64,000 bases of DNA, from the IMG/VR virus record IMGVR_UViG_3300028025_002789, positions 33,729 through 97,728 of that record; one strand, given 5' to 3'. A program made the position numbers and the translations under genes. Below the pieces are notes generated by a model that was given only the letters and a program-made list of their open reading frames with translations, was not told the DNA's origin and searched no databases. Within the stretch, counting starts at the first letter, position 1. The number at the start of each line of letters is the position of its first letter. This DNA comes from a virus. Shown here one piece after another: positions 37,919-45,003 of this stretch.

Positions 37919-38696
37919 AGAGATAGTAAAGAATCTTAAGTTTAAAAAGCATACTGGCAAGCACTTCGACCCAGAACTTTTTGCAACCTTACTAGATGAG
38001 TCATACCGCAATACAAAACGTGCTGATGGAGAAATGACTAAAAAATCATTCAGTCCAAGCAGTCTTGGATACGGACATGGAACATGTCCTAGATATTGGT
38101 ATATGGCTTTTTCTGGAGCAATGTTTATTGATGATAATGATGCAGTAGCAGTTGCTAATATGGCACAGGGAACTCAAGCCCATGAAAGACTTCAAAAATT
38201 AATAGCTACTATGCCAGAATTTAGAAGTGAAGAAGAAGAGATTGTGAATGATTATCCACCTATTAGAGGCTTTATAGATTTAATTATGGAATATGATAAC
38301 GAAACTGTGATCGGTGAAATTAAAACAGCCAAGCAGGAAGTCTGGGATGCAAGACAATCTGAAATGAAACCTACTGCTAACCATTTACTTCAACTGCTTA
38401 CATATATGAAACTTAAAAAAGCTAAAGAGGGATTCTTCCTTTATGAAAATAAAAATACTCAAGAGCTAATAGTAATTCCAGTATCTATGAATGAAAAGAA
38501 TACTGAGATTATTGAAGAAGCATTTTTATGGATGGCAGAAGTATGGGATAACTTTAAAGATGGTGACCTCCCAATGAAACCAGTAGGTGCTACTAAATCA
38601 AAGATGCCATGTACATACTGTCCTATTAAAAAGGAATGTTACTCTGGTCTTGTTGGTACAGTACAAATAGAGTCGTATAAGGTTCCCAAACTATGA
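37911..38696 (+). CDS. Cas4/RecB-like exonuclease with Fe-S cluster
   Basis: 261 residues. N-terminal Cys in TCPRYWYM, the PD-(D/E)xK core as RGFIDLIMEY followed by IGEIKTAK, and C-terminal CTYCPIKKEC give the four-cysteine iron-sulphur pattern of Cas4 and AddB-like nucleases. It would cut single-stranded DNA from ends in recombination or replication. Near recA and resolvase genes, as in other actinophages; no CRISPR is nearby. Confidence 0.75.
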   Translation: MAREIVKNLKFKKHTGKHFDPELFATLLDESYRNTKRADGEMTKKSFSPSSLGYGHGTCPRYWYMAFSGAMFIDDNDAVAVANMAQGTQAHERLQKLIATMPEFRSEEEEIVNDYPPIRGFIDLIMEYDNETVIGEIKTAKQEVWDARQSEMKPTANHLLQLLTYMKLKKAKEGFFLYENKNTQELIVIPVSMNEKNTEIIEEAFLWMAEVWDNFKDGDLPMKPVGATKSKMPCTYCPIKKECYSGLVGTVQIESYKVPKL

Positions 38697-38971
38697 TTTG
38701 TGGCAATAAAGAATGCGCTAAGGACTTCGAGGCTAAGACCCATAATCAAAAATACTGTTCAGACGAGTGTTGCAGAATTGCAACCAATAGAAGAATTATG
38801 GAAAAGTATTATGAAAAGAAGGCTATTAGAAGTGGTGCACACAGGAATTGTAAAAAATGTAATATTAAATTAAGCAGATATAATCAGAAGGATGTCTGCG
38901 CTACATGTGAAAAGAATATAGGCGCTGCTAATAAAAAATCGTTATGGAACATTTTAAATGAAATTGGGTGA
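38693..38971 (+). CDS. Zinc-finger protein
   Basis: 92 residues with two Cys sets: CGNKECAKDF...YCSDECC and later CKKCNIK...CATCEK. A basic linker lies between. It probably binds DNA or RNA and overlaps the resolvase gene by 14 nt. Confidence 0.55.
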   Translation: MICGNKECAKDFEAKTHNQKYCSDECCRIATNRRIMEKYYEKKAIRSGAHRNCKKCNIKLSRYNQKDVCATCEKNIGAANKKSLWNILNEIG

Positions 38972-39524
38972 GCTTATTAAAATAAAAGCTAATAGAGTTT
39001 TAGGCATAGACGCCTCAACAAACTCAGTGGCTTTTTGCTTGATGGAAAATGATCAACCTTTAAAGTGGGGCAAGATAGAGTTCGAAGGATCAGATATATA
39101 CGATAAGATATTAGACGCCAAAAATAAAGTTCATGGAATGCTGGAAGAGTTAAAATCTGACTACATAGTTGTAGAAGGAGCTGTTTTTGTTAAGTCTCCA
39201 GATGCAGTAATTAAACTGTCTTACGTATATGGTGTTGTTATTGCAGAGTTAATGTCCACTGGAGCAAAGGTAGTTACAATATCTCCTACTTCTTGGCAGG
39301 CGTATATTGGAAACAAGAATCCAACAAAAGATGAAAAAGAAGGAATCAGGGCAAAAAATCCAGGATATGCTGACTCATGGTATAAGAACCAATTACGTAA
39401 TATGAGAAAACAAAGAACTGTAGAATACTTTAATCAAAAATATAATCTTACATTAACAGACTTTGATGTTGCTGATGCATTTGGCATAGCACATTATTCA
39501 AATCGGATACTTACAGAGCGATGA
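38958..39524 (+). CDS. RuvC-like Holliday junction resolvase
   Basis: 188 residues with the RNase H fold acids: Asp in LGIDAST (18), Glu in IVVEGAVF (73) and the C-terminal DFDVADAFGIA. It would cut branched DNA after recombination and before packaging. Neighbours include RecA and the Cas4-like nuclease. Confidence 0.75.
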   Translation: MKLGELIKIKANRVLGIDASTNSVAFCLMENDQPLKWGKIEFEGSDIYDKILDAKNKVHGMLEELKSDYIVVEGAVFVKSPDAVIKLSYVYGVVIAELMSTGAKVVTISPTSWQAYIGNKNPTKDEKEGIRAKNPGYADSWYKNQLRNMRKQRTVEYFNQKYNLTLTDFDVADAFGIAHYSNRILTER

Positions 39525-39667
39525 AACTATATCAAAGCAAGGACTGGCTTCATAGAAGATATGTTGTTCAAAAGAAAACAGTAACAGAGATAGCTAAAGA
39601 ATGTAATGTTTCTGCAATGACTATACAGAGATATTTAGAGCAGTTTGGACTAATTAAAAAACGATGA
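39521..39667 (+). CDS. Small helix-turn-helix protein
   Basis: 48 residues, nested by ATGA overlap with genes on both sides. KTVTEIAKECNVSAMTIQRY is a clear helix-turn-helix, like those found beside HNH endonucleases or in small phage repressors. Too short to hold more than the DNA-binding unit. Confidence 0.65.
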   Translation: MKLYQSKDWLHRRYVVQKKTVTEIAKECNVSAMTIQRYLEQFGLIKKR

Positions 39668-40413
39668 ATATTGAACCTAAAAATTTAACCTCTGTTACTT
39701 TTTCAAAAGTACTAGATTCTTTTTATGTATACACTGGAGACACAACTGATAGATATGTTCAAAAAAGCTGTATAGATCAGGGAGTCTGGGATAAAGAGTT
39801 AACTGAGTGGATGATTAAAAATATACAACCAGGATGGACATGCTTAGATATTGGGGCTAATGTATTTTACTTTACAGAAGTGATGGCAAGACTGGTCGGA
39901 AGCAATGGAAGCGTACTGTCATTTGAGCCAATAAAAAGACTATGCAAGTCTTATGAGTACGCTAGAACTTTAAATGAATATGACAATGCTGGAAAGATAG
40001 AGGTAATGCCGTTTGCCTTATCAGATAAGGAAGACAATTTAATATTAAATATTTGGGAAGAAAATATTGGCGGATCTGGAATAGTCCATGAGCATCAGAT
40101 AGGTAATCACGGTCAATATGGTAATTACTATACAGAAGAAATACAGGCAAAAAGATTAGACTCTGTGTATTCTGGTAAAGTTGATTTTATGAAAATAGAT
40201 GTAGAGGGCCACGAAAGATTTGTATTTGAGGGGTTCTCTCAAATGGCAAAGGATTGCCCATTAATTGTTGTTGAACTAGGCAGTGGACAGCCAGACGAGT
40301 TTTTGGTAGAATTAAATGATAAATATGATATGACATTTTTAAATGGGGAAGCGGCTTCATTTGAAAGAATAAAACAGCATGATGTAGTAAATGTCTTGCT
40401 TAGGAGACGATAA
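39664..40413 (+). CDS. FkbM-family methyltransferase
   Basis: 249 residues. SAM site LDIGANVFYFT (Gly-x-Gly pattern G-A-N), acidic residue in LSFEP, and the FkbM signature MKIDVEGHE near residue 175-185. FkbM enzymes methylate hydroxyls of sugars or lipids; a role in modifying capsular sugars or virion glycans is inferred. It is an accessory gene between resolvase and terminase blocks, with base use like its neighbours. Confidence 0.75.
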   Translation: MNIEPKNLTSVTFSKVLDSFYVYTGDTTDRYVQKSCIDQGVWDKELTEWMIKNIQPGWTCLDIGANVFYFTEVMARLVGSNGSVLSFEPIKRLCKSYEYARTLNEYDNAGKIEVMPFALSDKEDNLILNIWEENIGGSGIVHEHQIGNHGQYGNYYTEEIQAKRLDSVYSGKVDFMKIDVEGHERFVFEGFSQMAKDCPLIVVELGSGQPDEFLVELNDKYDMTFLNGEAASFERIKQHDVVNVLLRRR

Positions 40414-40748
40414 TGTTAAAGCCAGTATATGAAGATGTTTCACAGTTTAAGTGTAGTGACTTATATTTAAGATCAGTTGGGGCGCCAGCTGGCAATAAAA
40501 TTTGGGCAGCATGCCATGAAATTGCACACATGTTAATTGAAAAGAATATATCATATGGCAATTCAGCCCTAGAGCCAGCAAGAATATTTTCAACGGCGGA
40601 TTCGGCAGAACAATTAAAAGTTAGAATTGATGATAAGCTGAATAGAGTTAAAAACAATCAGGGTTTTGCTGGAGATAATGACATAGATGACCTAATTGGA
40701 TATCTAATGCTATTTAAAATATCTAATCAAAACGCTAAAACTAATTGA
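40413..40748 (+). CDS. DUF1599/Nmad1-like nucleotide modification-associated protein
   Basis: 111 residues. The conserved pattern ISYGNSALEPARIFS, then VRIDDKLNRVKN and DDLIGYLMLF matches DUF1599, named nucleotide-modification associated domain 1. Such proteins occur in many phage genomes beside nucleotide metabolism genes. I know no firm biochemical role. It overlaps the methyltransferase stop. Confidence 0.6.
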   Translation: MLKPVYEDVSQFKCSDLYLRSVGAPAGNKIWAACHEIAHMLIEKNISYGNSALEPARIFSTADSAEQLKVRIDDKLNRVKNNQGFAGDNDIDDLIGYLMLFKISNQNAKTN

Positions 40749-40773
40749 CTTTTCAGTCGACTAGAACTATAAT
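40745..40773 (+). promoter_or_regulatory. Strong leaderless-type promoter for the terminase genes
   Basis: TTGACT (40745-40750), 17 bp, TATAAT (40768-40773), ATG at 40782 (8 nt after). The spacer has the palindrome AGTCGACT (40755-40762). Confidence 0.8.
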
Positions 40774-40781
40774 AGATTAAT

Positions 40782-41315
40782 ATGGAACTAGAACTAGCAG
40801 ATCATTTTGATCGAATGAATAAAGTAGTCTCAGAACTACTAAAGGGAAACAACCCAACCCAAATATCGACAATTACTGGACTACAACGCAAAGACGTAGT
40901 TGAATTGATTGATGAATGGAAACAGGTAGTTCGCAATGATAACACTGCAAGAGAACGTGCTAAGGAAGCCATCAACGGGGCAGACCAACATTATGCAATG
41001 CTTATTAAAGAAGCTTGGAAAACAGTAGAAGATGCTGATCAGGCTGGCCAATTAAATGTTAAGGCAACAGCACTAAAGTTAATTGCAGACATTGAAGGAA
41101 AAAGAATTGGAATGCTTCAAGAAGTAGGACTGTTAGATAATGCAGAAATTGCATCACAGGTAGCAGAGTCTGAAAGAAAACAAGAAGTTTTAGTAAAAAT
41201 TTTAAAAGAAGTAACAGCGCAATGTCCAAAATGTAAGATGGAAGTTGCAAAAAGATTATCTCAGATCACTGGAGTCGTTGAGTCTATCGTAATTGAGGAC
41301 GCTGGTGGATCTTAA
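40782..41315 (+). CDS. Terminase small subunit, probable
   Basis: 177 residues. N-terminal helix-turn-helix (NPTQISTITGLQRKDVVELI) that could bind the packaging site, a coiled helical middle, and C-terminal CPKCKMEVAKR. It is translated into the overlapping terminase large subunit gene and has its own leaderless-type promoter. The match is by position and architecture; small terminases are poorly conserved. Confidence 0.6.
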   Translation: MELELADHFDRMNKVVSELLKGNNPTQISTITGLQRKDVVELIDEWKQVVRNDNTARERAKEAINGADQHYAMLIKEAWKTVEDADQAGQLNVKATALKLIADIEGKRIGMLQEVGLLDNAEIASQVAESERKQEVLVKILKEVTAQCPKCKMEVAKRLSQITGVVESIVIEDAGGS

Positions 41316-43095
41316 TTTTAATGATTTAATTGACATTCTAGATGGTGAAGAGTTTGACGAAAGGCCAGTAGATCTTAGAACTTTTGTAACAAGCCCAGAC
41401 TATTTAGGCCTGCCACCACTATCTGAATTGCAGTATGAATTAATTGAAAAAAGTTCTCAAATATATAAAGAGGCAACTTTAAAGAAACTCTTCGGAGAAG
41501 AAGAGGGTTCGATAAGATTTAAACAAACATGCAATGAAGTAATTGCACAGTTAGGCAAAGGATCTGGAAAAGATTACTGCTCAACTATATCTGTTTCATA
41601 CATTGTTTACCTTTTGTTATGCCTAAAAGATCCAGCAACATACTATGGTAAACCACCTGGAGACAGCATAGATATTCTAAACGTTGCTATAAATGCTCAG
41701 CAGGCAAGCAATGTTTTCTTTAAAGGATTTAAAACAAGAATTGAAAGATCACCATGGTTTATTGGTAAATATGAAGCTAAGGCATCTGAAGTTAAATTTG
41801 ATAAAAGCATAACAGTTCACTCAGGACACTCAGAAAGAGAGTCTTGGGAAGGATATAACGTTATCGTTGTAGTTCTAGATGAAATATCTGGATTCGCAAT
41901 TGAAAATACAACTGGCCATGATCAAGCTAAAACTGGAGAAGCTATTTATGATATGTACCGTGCATCTGTTGCATCTCGTTTCCCAGATTTTGGTAAAGTA
42001 ATATTGCTATCATTTCCTAGATTTAAAAACGACTATATACAAACACATTATGAGTCAGTAATTGCAGAAAAAGAAACTGTTATTAGAAGCATATTAATGA
42101 AGATGGATGAAGACCTTCCAGACAATACAGAGGGTAATGAAATTACTGTGGAATGGGAAGAGGATCATATTAAGTCTTATCTCTATCCTAAAACATATGC
42201 AATTAAGAGACCAACCTGGGACATAAACCCAACTAAAAAAATAGAAGATTTTAAGGTAGACTTTTATAGAAACTCGTTAGATGCTCTTGGAAGATTTGCA
42301 TGTATGCCACCAGAAGCTGTTGATGCATTCTTTAAGTCTAGAGAAAAAATAGAAAAAGCTTTTTATAAAATGAATATTGCTGTGGATCAGTTTGGAAGAT
42401 TAGAAGAATGGTTTCAGCCAGAAAAAGACAAAGAGTATTTCATACACGTCGACCTTGCACAAAAGCATGACCATTGTGCTGTTGCATTGGCACACGTAAA
42501 CCATTGGGTAAATGTAAAAGTAACAAGTGACTACTCTCAGCCAGCGCCAATAGTTGAAGTGGACGCAGTAAGATTTTGGACTCCAACTGCTGATAAGTCT
42601 GTAGACTTTACAGAAGTTAAGGATTATATTCTTTCATTAAAAACTCGTGGATTCAATATTAAGGTTTGTACATTCGATAGATGGAATTCTCATGACATGA
42701 TGCAGCAGCTAAAACAATATGGAATCAATACTGAGTTGCTTTCTGTTGCTAAAAGACATTACGATGATATGGCAATGATAGTTGCAGAAGAAAGAGTTTC
42801 TGGCCCAGCAATTAAATTATTGATTGATGAACTATTACAATTAAGAATTATGAGAGATAAGGTAGACCACCCAAGAAAGGGATCTAAAGACCTTGCAGAT
42901 GCGGTATGCGGAGCAATATTTAACTCTATTAGTAGAACTAAACAAGAAAATGACAAAGAAATTAAAATTCATACCTACGAATCAATGAGCTACGACAATG
43001 ATTCTGATGATGAAGAGACGGTATTGAATATGATAAGGGCACCTAAAATGCCTTCGGAATTGAAAGACGCAATGGATAGGATGATGATAATATGA
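41305..43095 (+). CDS. terL: Terminase large subunit
   Basis: About 596 residues. Walker A LGKGSGKD (near 84), Walker B VVVLDE (near 192), and the RNase H-type nuclease acids in FIHVDLAQ (near 382), CTFDRWNSHD and SKDLADAVCG. It is the motor and nuclease that packages DNA through the portal. GTG 41305 follows GAGG by 6 nt; a TTG at 41293 is also in frame. It lies about 21 kb from the window's right end and far from the portal gene at 1.8 kb. Confidence 0.85.
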   Translation: MDLNFNDLIDILDGEEFDERPVDLRTFVTSPDYLGLPPLSELQYELIEKSSQIYKEATLKKLFGEEEGSIRFKQTCNEVIAQLGKGSGKDYCSTISVSYIVYLLLCLKDPATYYGKPPGDSIDILNVAINAQQASNVFFKGFKTRIERSPWFIGKYEAKASEVKFDKSITVHSGHSERESWEGYNVIVVVLDEISGFAIENTTGHDQAKTGEAIYDMYRASVASRFPDFGKVILLSFPRFKNDYIQTHYESVIAEKETVIRSILMKMDEDLPDNTEGNEITVEWEEDHIKSYLYPKTYAIKRPTWDINPTKKIEDFKVDFYRNSLDALGRFACMPPEAVDAFFKSREKIEKAFYKMNIAVDQFGRLEEWFQPEKDKEYFIHVDLAQKHDHCAVALAHVNHWVNVKVTSDYSQPAPIVEVDAVRFWTPTADKSVDFTEVKDYILSLKTRGFNIKVCTFDRWNSHDMMQQLKQYGINTELLSVAKRHYDDMAMIVAEERVSGPAIKLLIDELLQLRIMRDKVDHPRKGSKDLADAVCGAIFNSISRTKQENDKEIKIHTYESMSYDNDSDDEETVLNMIRAPKMPSELKDAMDRMMII

Positions 43096-43343
43096 GCGAG
43101 TATCAAGATAGAGCAAAAGAGTGTAAGTGTTGCGGTAAACATGTGCCATTGCCAACAGTTCTAAAAGAATATAATGGAATAGTAATGTGCCCCACGACAT
43201 TTGCAAATGTTGTAGAGTATAAAAGAATATGGAAAAATTTAGGTGTAAGGCCTCAAGGTAATGTGCGTAAACATTTTTCAGAGTATGTTCAGCAAATTGT
43301 AGAACAAACTATAGATAAAAATGAAGATGGCAGTCTTCAATAA
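43092..43343 (+). CDS. Small zinc-binding protein
   Basis: 83 residues with CKCCGKHVPLP and a later MCPTTF, a probable zinc site, and a basic C-terminal helix. It overlaps the terminase stop by 4 nt. Function unknown. Confidence 0.5.
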   Translation: MSEYQDRAKECKCCGKHVPLPTVLKEYNGIVMCPTTFANVVEYKRIWKNLGVRPQGNVRKHFSEYVQQIVEQTIDKNEDGSLQ

Positions 43344-43379
43344 TACTGCTGCATAACATAATTATAGGAAGAGGTCCAC

Positions 43380-43691
43380 ATGGACGAGGACGACGAAAAG
43401 CTACAACATTACTTAGAGATAGGTGCAATAGAGCTGGAAGGCGTAGATGAAAATGGAGAAGTTATTTATTCTATTTCGGAAAAAGCAAAAGAAATAGCTC
43501 CAGAGCTATGGGAATCTCACAGGCAATGGGTAGACAAAGCCTTGGTTGATTTATATGAATCTGGACTTATATCTGTAGACTACAATGAAGATCTAGAAGC
43601 AACAATAAATCTTAGCCCAGAGGGATATGATAGGGCCAGGGACTTAGGCCTTATTGAATTAGACATAGATAAAGATATACCAAACAATTAA
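43380..43691 (+). CDS. Acidic protein with winged-helix-like pattern
   Basis: 103 residues, highly acidic. WVDKALVDLYESGLISV and the following strand pair resemble a winged helix, but basic residues for DNA contact are few. GGAAGAGG lies upstream of ATG 43380. Similar genes follow terminases in actinophages; role unknown. Confidence 0.5.
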   Translation: MDEDDEKLQHYLEIGAIELEGVDENGEVIYSISEKAKEIAPELWESHRQWVDKALVDLYESGLISVDYNEDLEATINLSPEGYDRARDLGLIELDIDKDIPNN

Positions 43692-43718
43692 AATATATTT
43701 TTAATATTTTTTACAATA

Positions 43719-43727
43719 TGATATAAT
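43719..43727 (+). promoter_or_regulatory. Extended -10 promoter with structured leader before hsp20
   Basis: TGATATAAT. The leader contains the palindrome CCCCATGGGG inside AGGA...TCCT, and a second stem TTATTC (43763-43768)/GAATAA (43780-43785) that brackets the ribosome site AAGGGG. Confidence 0.5.
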
Positions 43728-43786
43728 TATATTAGGATGCCCCATGGGGGTCCTAAATTAACTTATTCGCTTGAAAGGGGAATAAA

Positions 43787-44212
43787 ATGGTACAAACATA
43801 TACATGGGATCTTTTTAAAGATCCATTTTTTATTGGCTTTAATCGTGAACTAGATAGACTTACAAGAGTTCACAGCCACGCATCAAACTCAACATACCCA
43901 CCATACAATGTAATCAAAACAGACAACGAGGATACATTTTTAATCGAAGTTGCTGTGGCGGGCTTTGCCAAGGAAGACCTTGGAATCACAATAAAGGATC
44001 AGACTCTTACCGTAAAGGGTGAGATTCAAGATATTTCTGATGAAACAAAGTTCGTGCATAAGGGTATTGCAGCTCGTAAATTCACAAGAGAGTTTGCTCT
44101 CGGAGAATATATTGAGGTTACTGGTGCTGAGGTATTAAATGGCATGCTTACAATTAAATTAGAGCGTGTTATTCCTGAAGAGGAAAAGCCAAAAACCATC
44201 AAGATCAAATAA
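43787..44212 (+). CDS. hsp20: Small heat-shock protein (Hsp20/IbpA-like)
   Basis: 141 residues with an alpha-crystallin core: NVIKTDNEDTFLIEVAVAG, FAKEDLGITIKDQTLTVKGE and FTREFALGEYIEVTGAEVLN, GMLTIKLER motif and a C-terminal IKIK (I-x-I type). It should hold unfolded proteins during late infection or stress. It sits with its own promoter between terminase and nuclease genes. Phage Hsp20 is known in cyanophages and others. Confidence 0.85.
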   Translation: MVQTYTWDLFKDPFFIGFNRELDRLTRVHSHASNSTYPPYNVIKTDNEDTFLIEVAVAGFAKEDLGITIKDQTLTVKGEIQDISDETKFVHKGIAARKFTREFALGEYIEVTGAEVLNGMLTIKLERVIPEEEKPKTIKIK

Positions 44213-44216
44213 ATAG

Positions 44217-44328
44217 TATAATATAGATCTGCACCCCGTCACTGGGGAGTCGCAGATTTTATGCGGGCCGCTACCCGCAGGATAGACCTGAGTACGTCTC
44301 GAAACTGCTCACAACTAAGGAGATTTAA
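44217..44328 (+). ncRNA. Structured leader RNA upstream of the thermonuclease gene
   Basis: TATAAT (44217-44222) is followed by a visibly GC-rich stretch in an AT-rich genome. Stem 1: ATCTGC (44227-44232)/GCAGAT (44252-44257) enclosing CCCC/GGGG (44234-44237/44244-44247). Stem 2: TGCGGG (44262-44267)/CCCGCA (44274-44279). Stem 3: AGAC/GTCT (44284-44299), which competes with TGAG/CTCA. Ribosome site AAGGAG and ATG follow. It is not a tRNA. It could be a riboswitch-like leader or processed small RNA; class unknown to me. Confidence 0.55.
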
Positions 44329-44736
44329 ATGTTTGAATACTATGTTAAAAAGGTTACAAAAGTTGTGGACGGAGACACAATAGATGTTGACATAGACCTA
44401 GGTTTCGACATTTCATTTAGCTCAAGAGTCAGACTTGCTGGAATAGATACTCCAGAAAGTAGAACAGCTGATAAGATAGAAAAAGCTCTTGGCCTTGAAG
44501 CAAAATCTTATTTAAAGAATGCAATTGATTCTGCAAAATCTGTTGTTATTAAAACAGAAAAAATGGATAGTTCAGAAAAGTATGGAAGAATTTTAGGATG
44601 GGTATTTTTAGACGGATCAAGCGTTTCTATCAATCAAAAAATGATTGATGACGGACATGCTTGGGGATACATGGGGGAAACTAAGGTTAAAGATTTTACA
44701 GCCTTAGCAGAGAAGAGAAAAAAGAGCGGTAAGTAA
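44329..44736 (+). CDS. Thermonuclease (SNase-like)
   Basis: 135 residues with the staphylococcal nuclease fold: KVVDGDTIDVDIDLG, RVRLAGIDTPES (Arg and acidic metal residues) and YGRILGWVFLDG. No signal peptide is seen, so it acts in the cell, probably on host DNA or RNA. It follows a structured leader RNA and a clear ribosome site AAGGAG. Confidence 0.8.
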   Translation: MFEYYVKKVTKVVDGDTIDVDIDLGFDISFSSRVRLAGIDTPESRTADKIEKALGLEAKSYLKNAIDSAKSVVIKTEKMDSSEKYGRILGWVFLDGSSVSINQKMIDDGHAWGYMGETKVKDFTALAEKRKKSGK

Positions 44737-44921
44737 TGCCTATATATGAATACAAGTGTGAATGTTCAATAGAAGATATACTACAGTTTGAAAGAAGTAT
44801 TTCAGACATTGAGCCAGAGTACGGATGCCCTACTTGCGGATCTGTAATGAAAAGACATTATGGCACATTCGGAATACAGTTTAATGGTGCTGGTTTTTAC
44901 AAAACAGATAACCCGAAATAG
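44736..44921 (+). CDS. FmdB-type zinc ribbon protein
   Basis: 61 residues beginning MPIYEYKCEC, with YGCPTCGSVM and ending with FNGAGFYKTDNPK, the standard FmdB regulator pattern. One Cys pair is altered (C-E-C). Overlaps thermonuclease stop by one base. Possibly a transcription regulator. Confidence 0.75.
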   Translation: MPIYEYKCECSIEDILQFERSISDIEPEYGCPTCGSVMKRHYGTFGIQFNGAGFYKTDNPK

Positions 44922-44950
44922 TCAACTAACTTAAATTAATTAAACTCTCA

Positions 44951-44990
44951 TGCTATAATTACTAAGTTACATAAATAATTTATGTAACTT
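44951..44990 (+). promoter_or_regulatory. Promoter with a perfect 12-bp hairpin in the leader of the secreted repeat protein
   Basis: TGCTATAAT (44951-44959), then AAGTTACATAAA (44964-44975) TAA TTTATGTAACTT (44979-44990). The stem would begin right at the predicted RNA 5' end and end one base before AGGAG. This could protect the mRNA end or serve as an operator. Confidence 0.65.
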
Positions 44991-45003
44991 AGGAGAGTCT
45001 TAA

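Noticed and set aside
44225-44310. tRNA-like or other known RNA gene
   Set aside because: No acceptor stem with CCA, anticodon arm or T-loop was found; stems do not form a cloverleaf.
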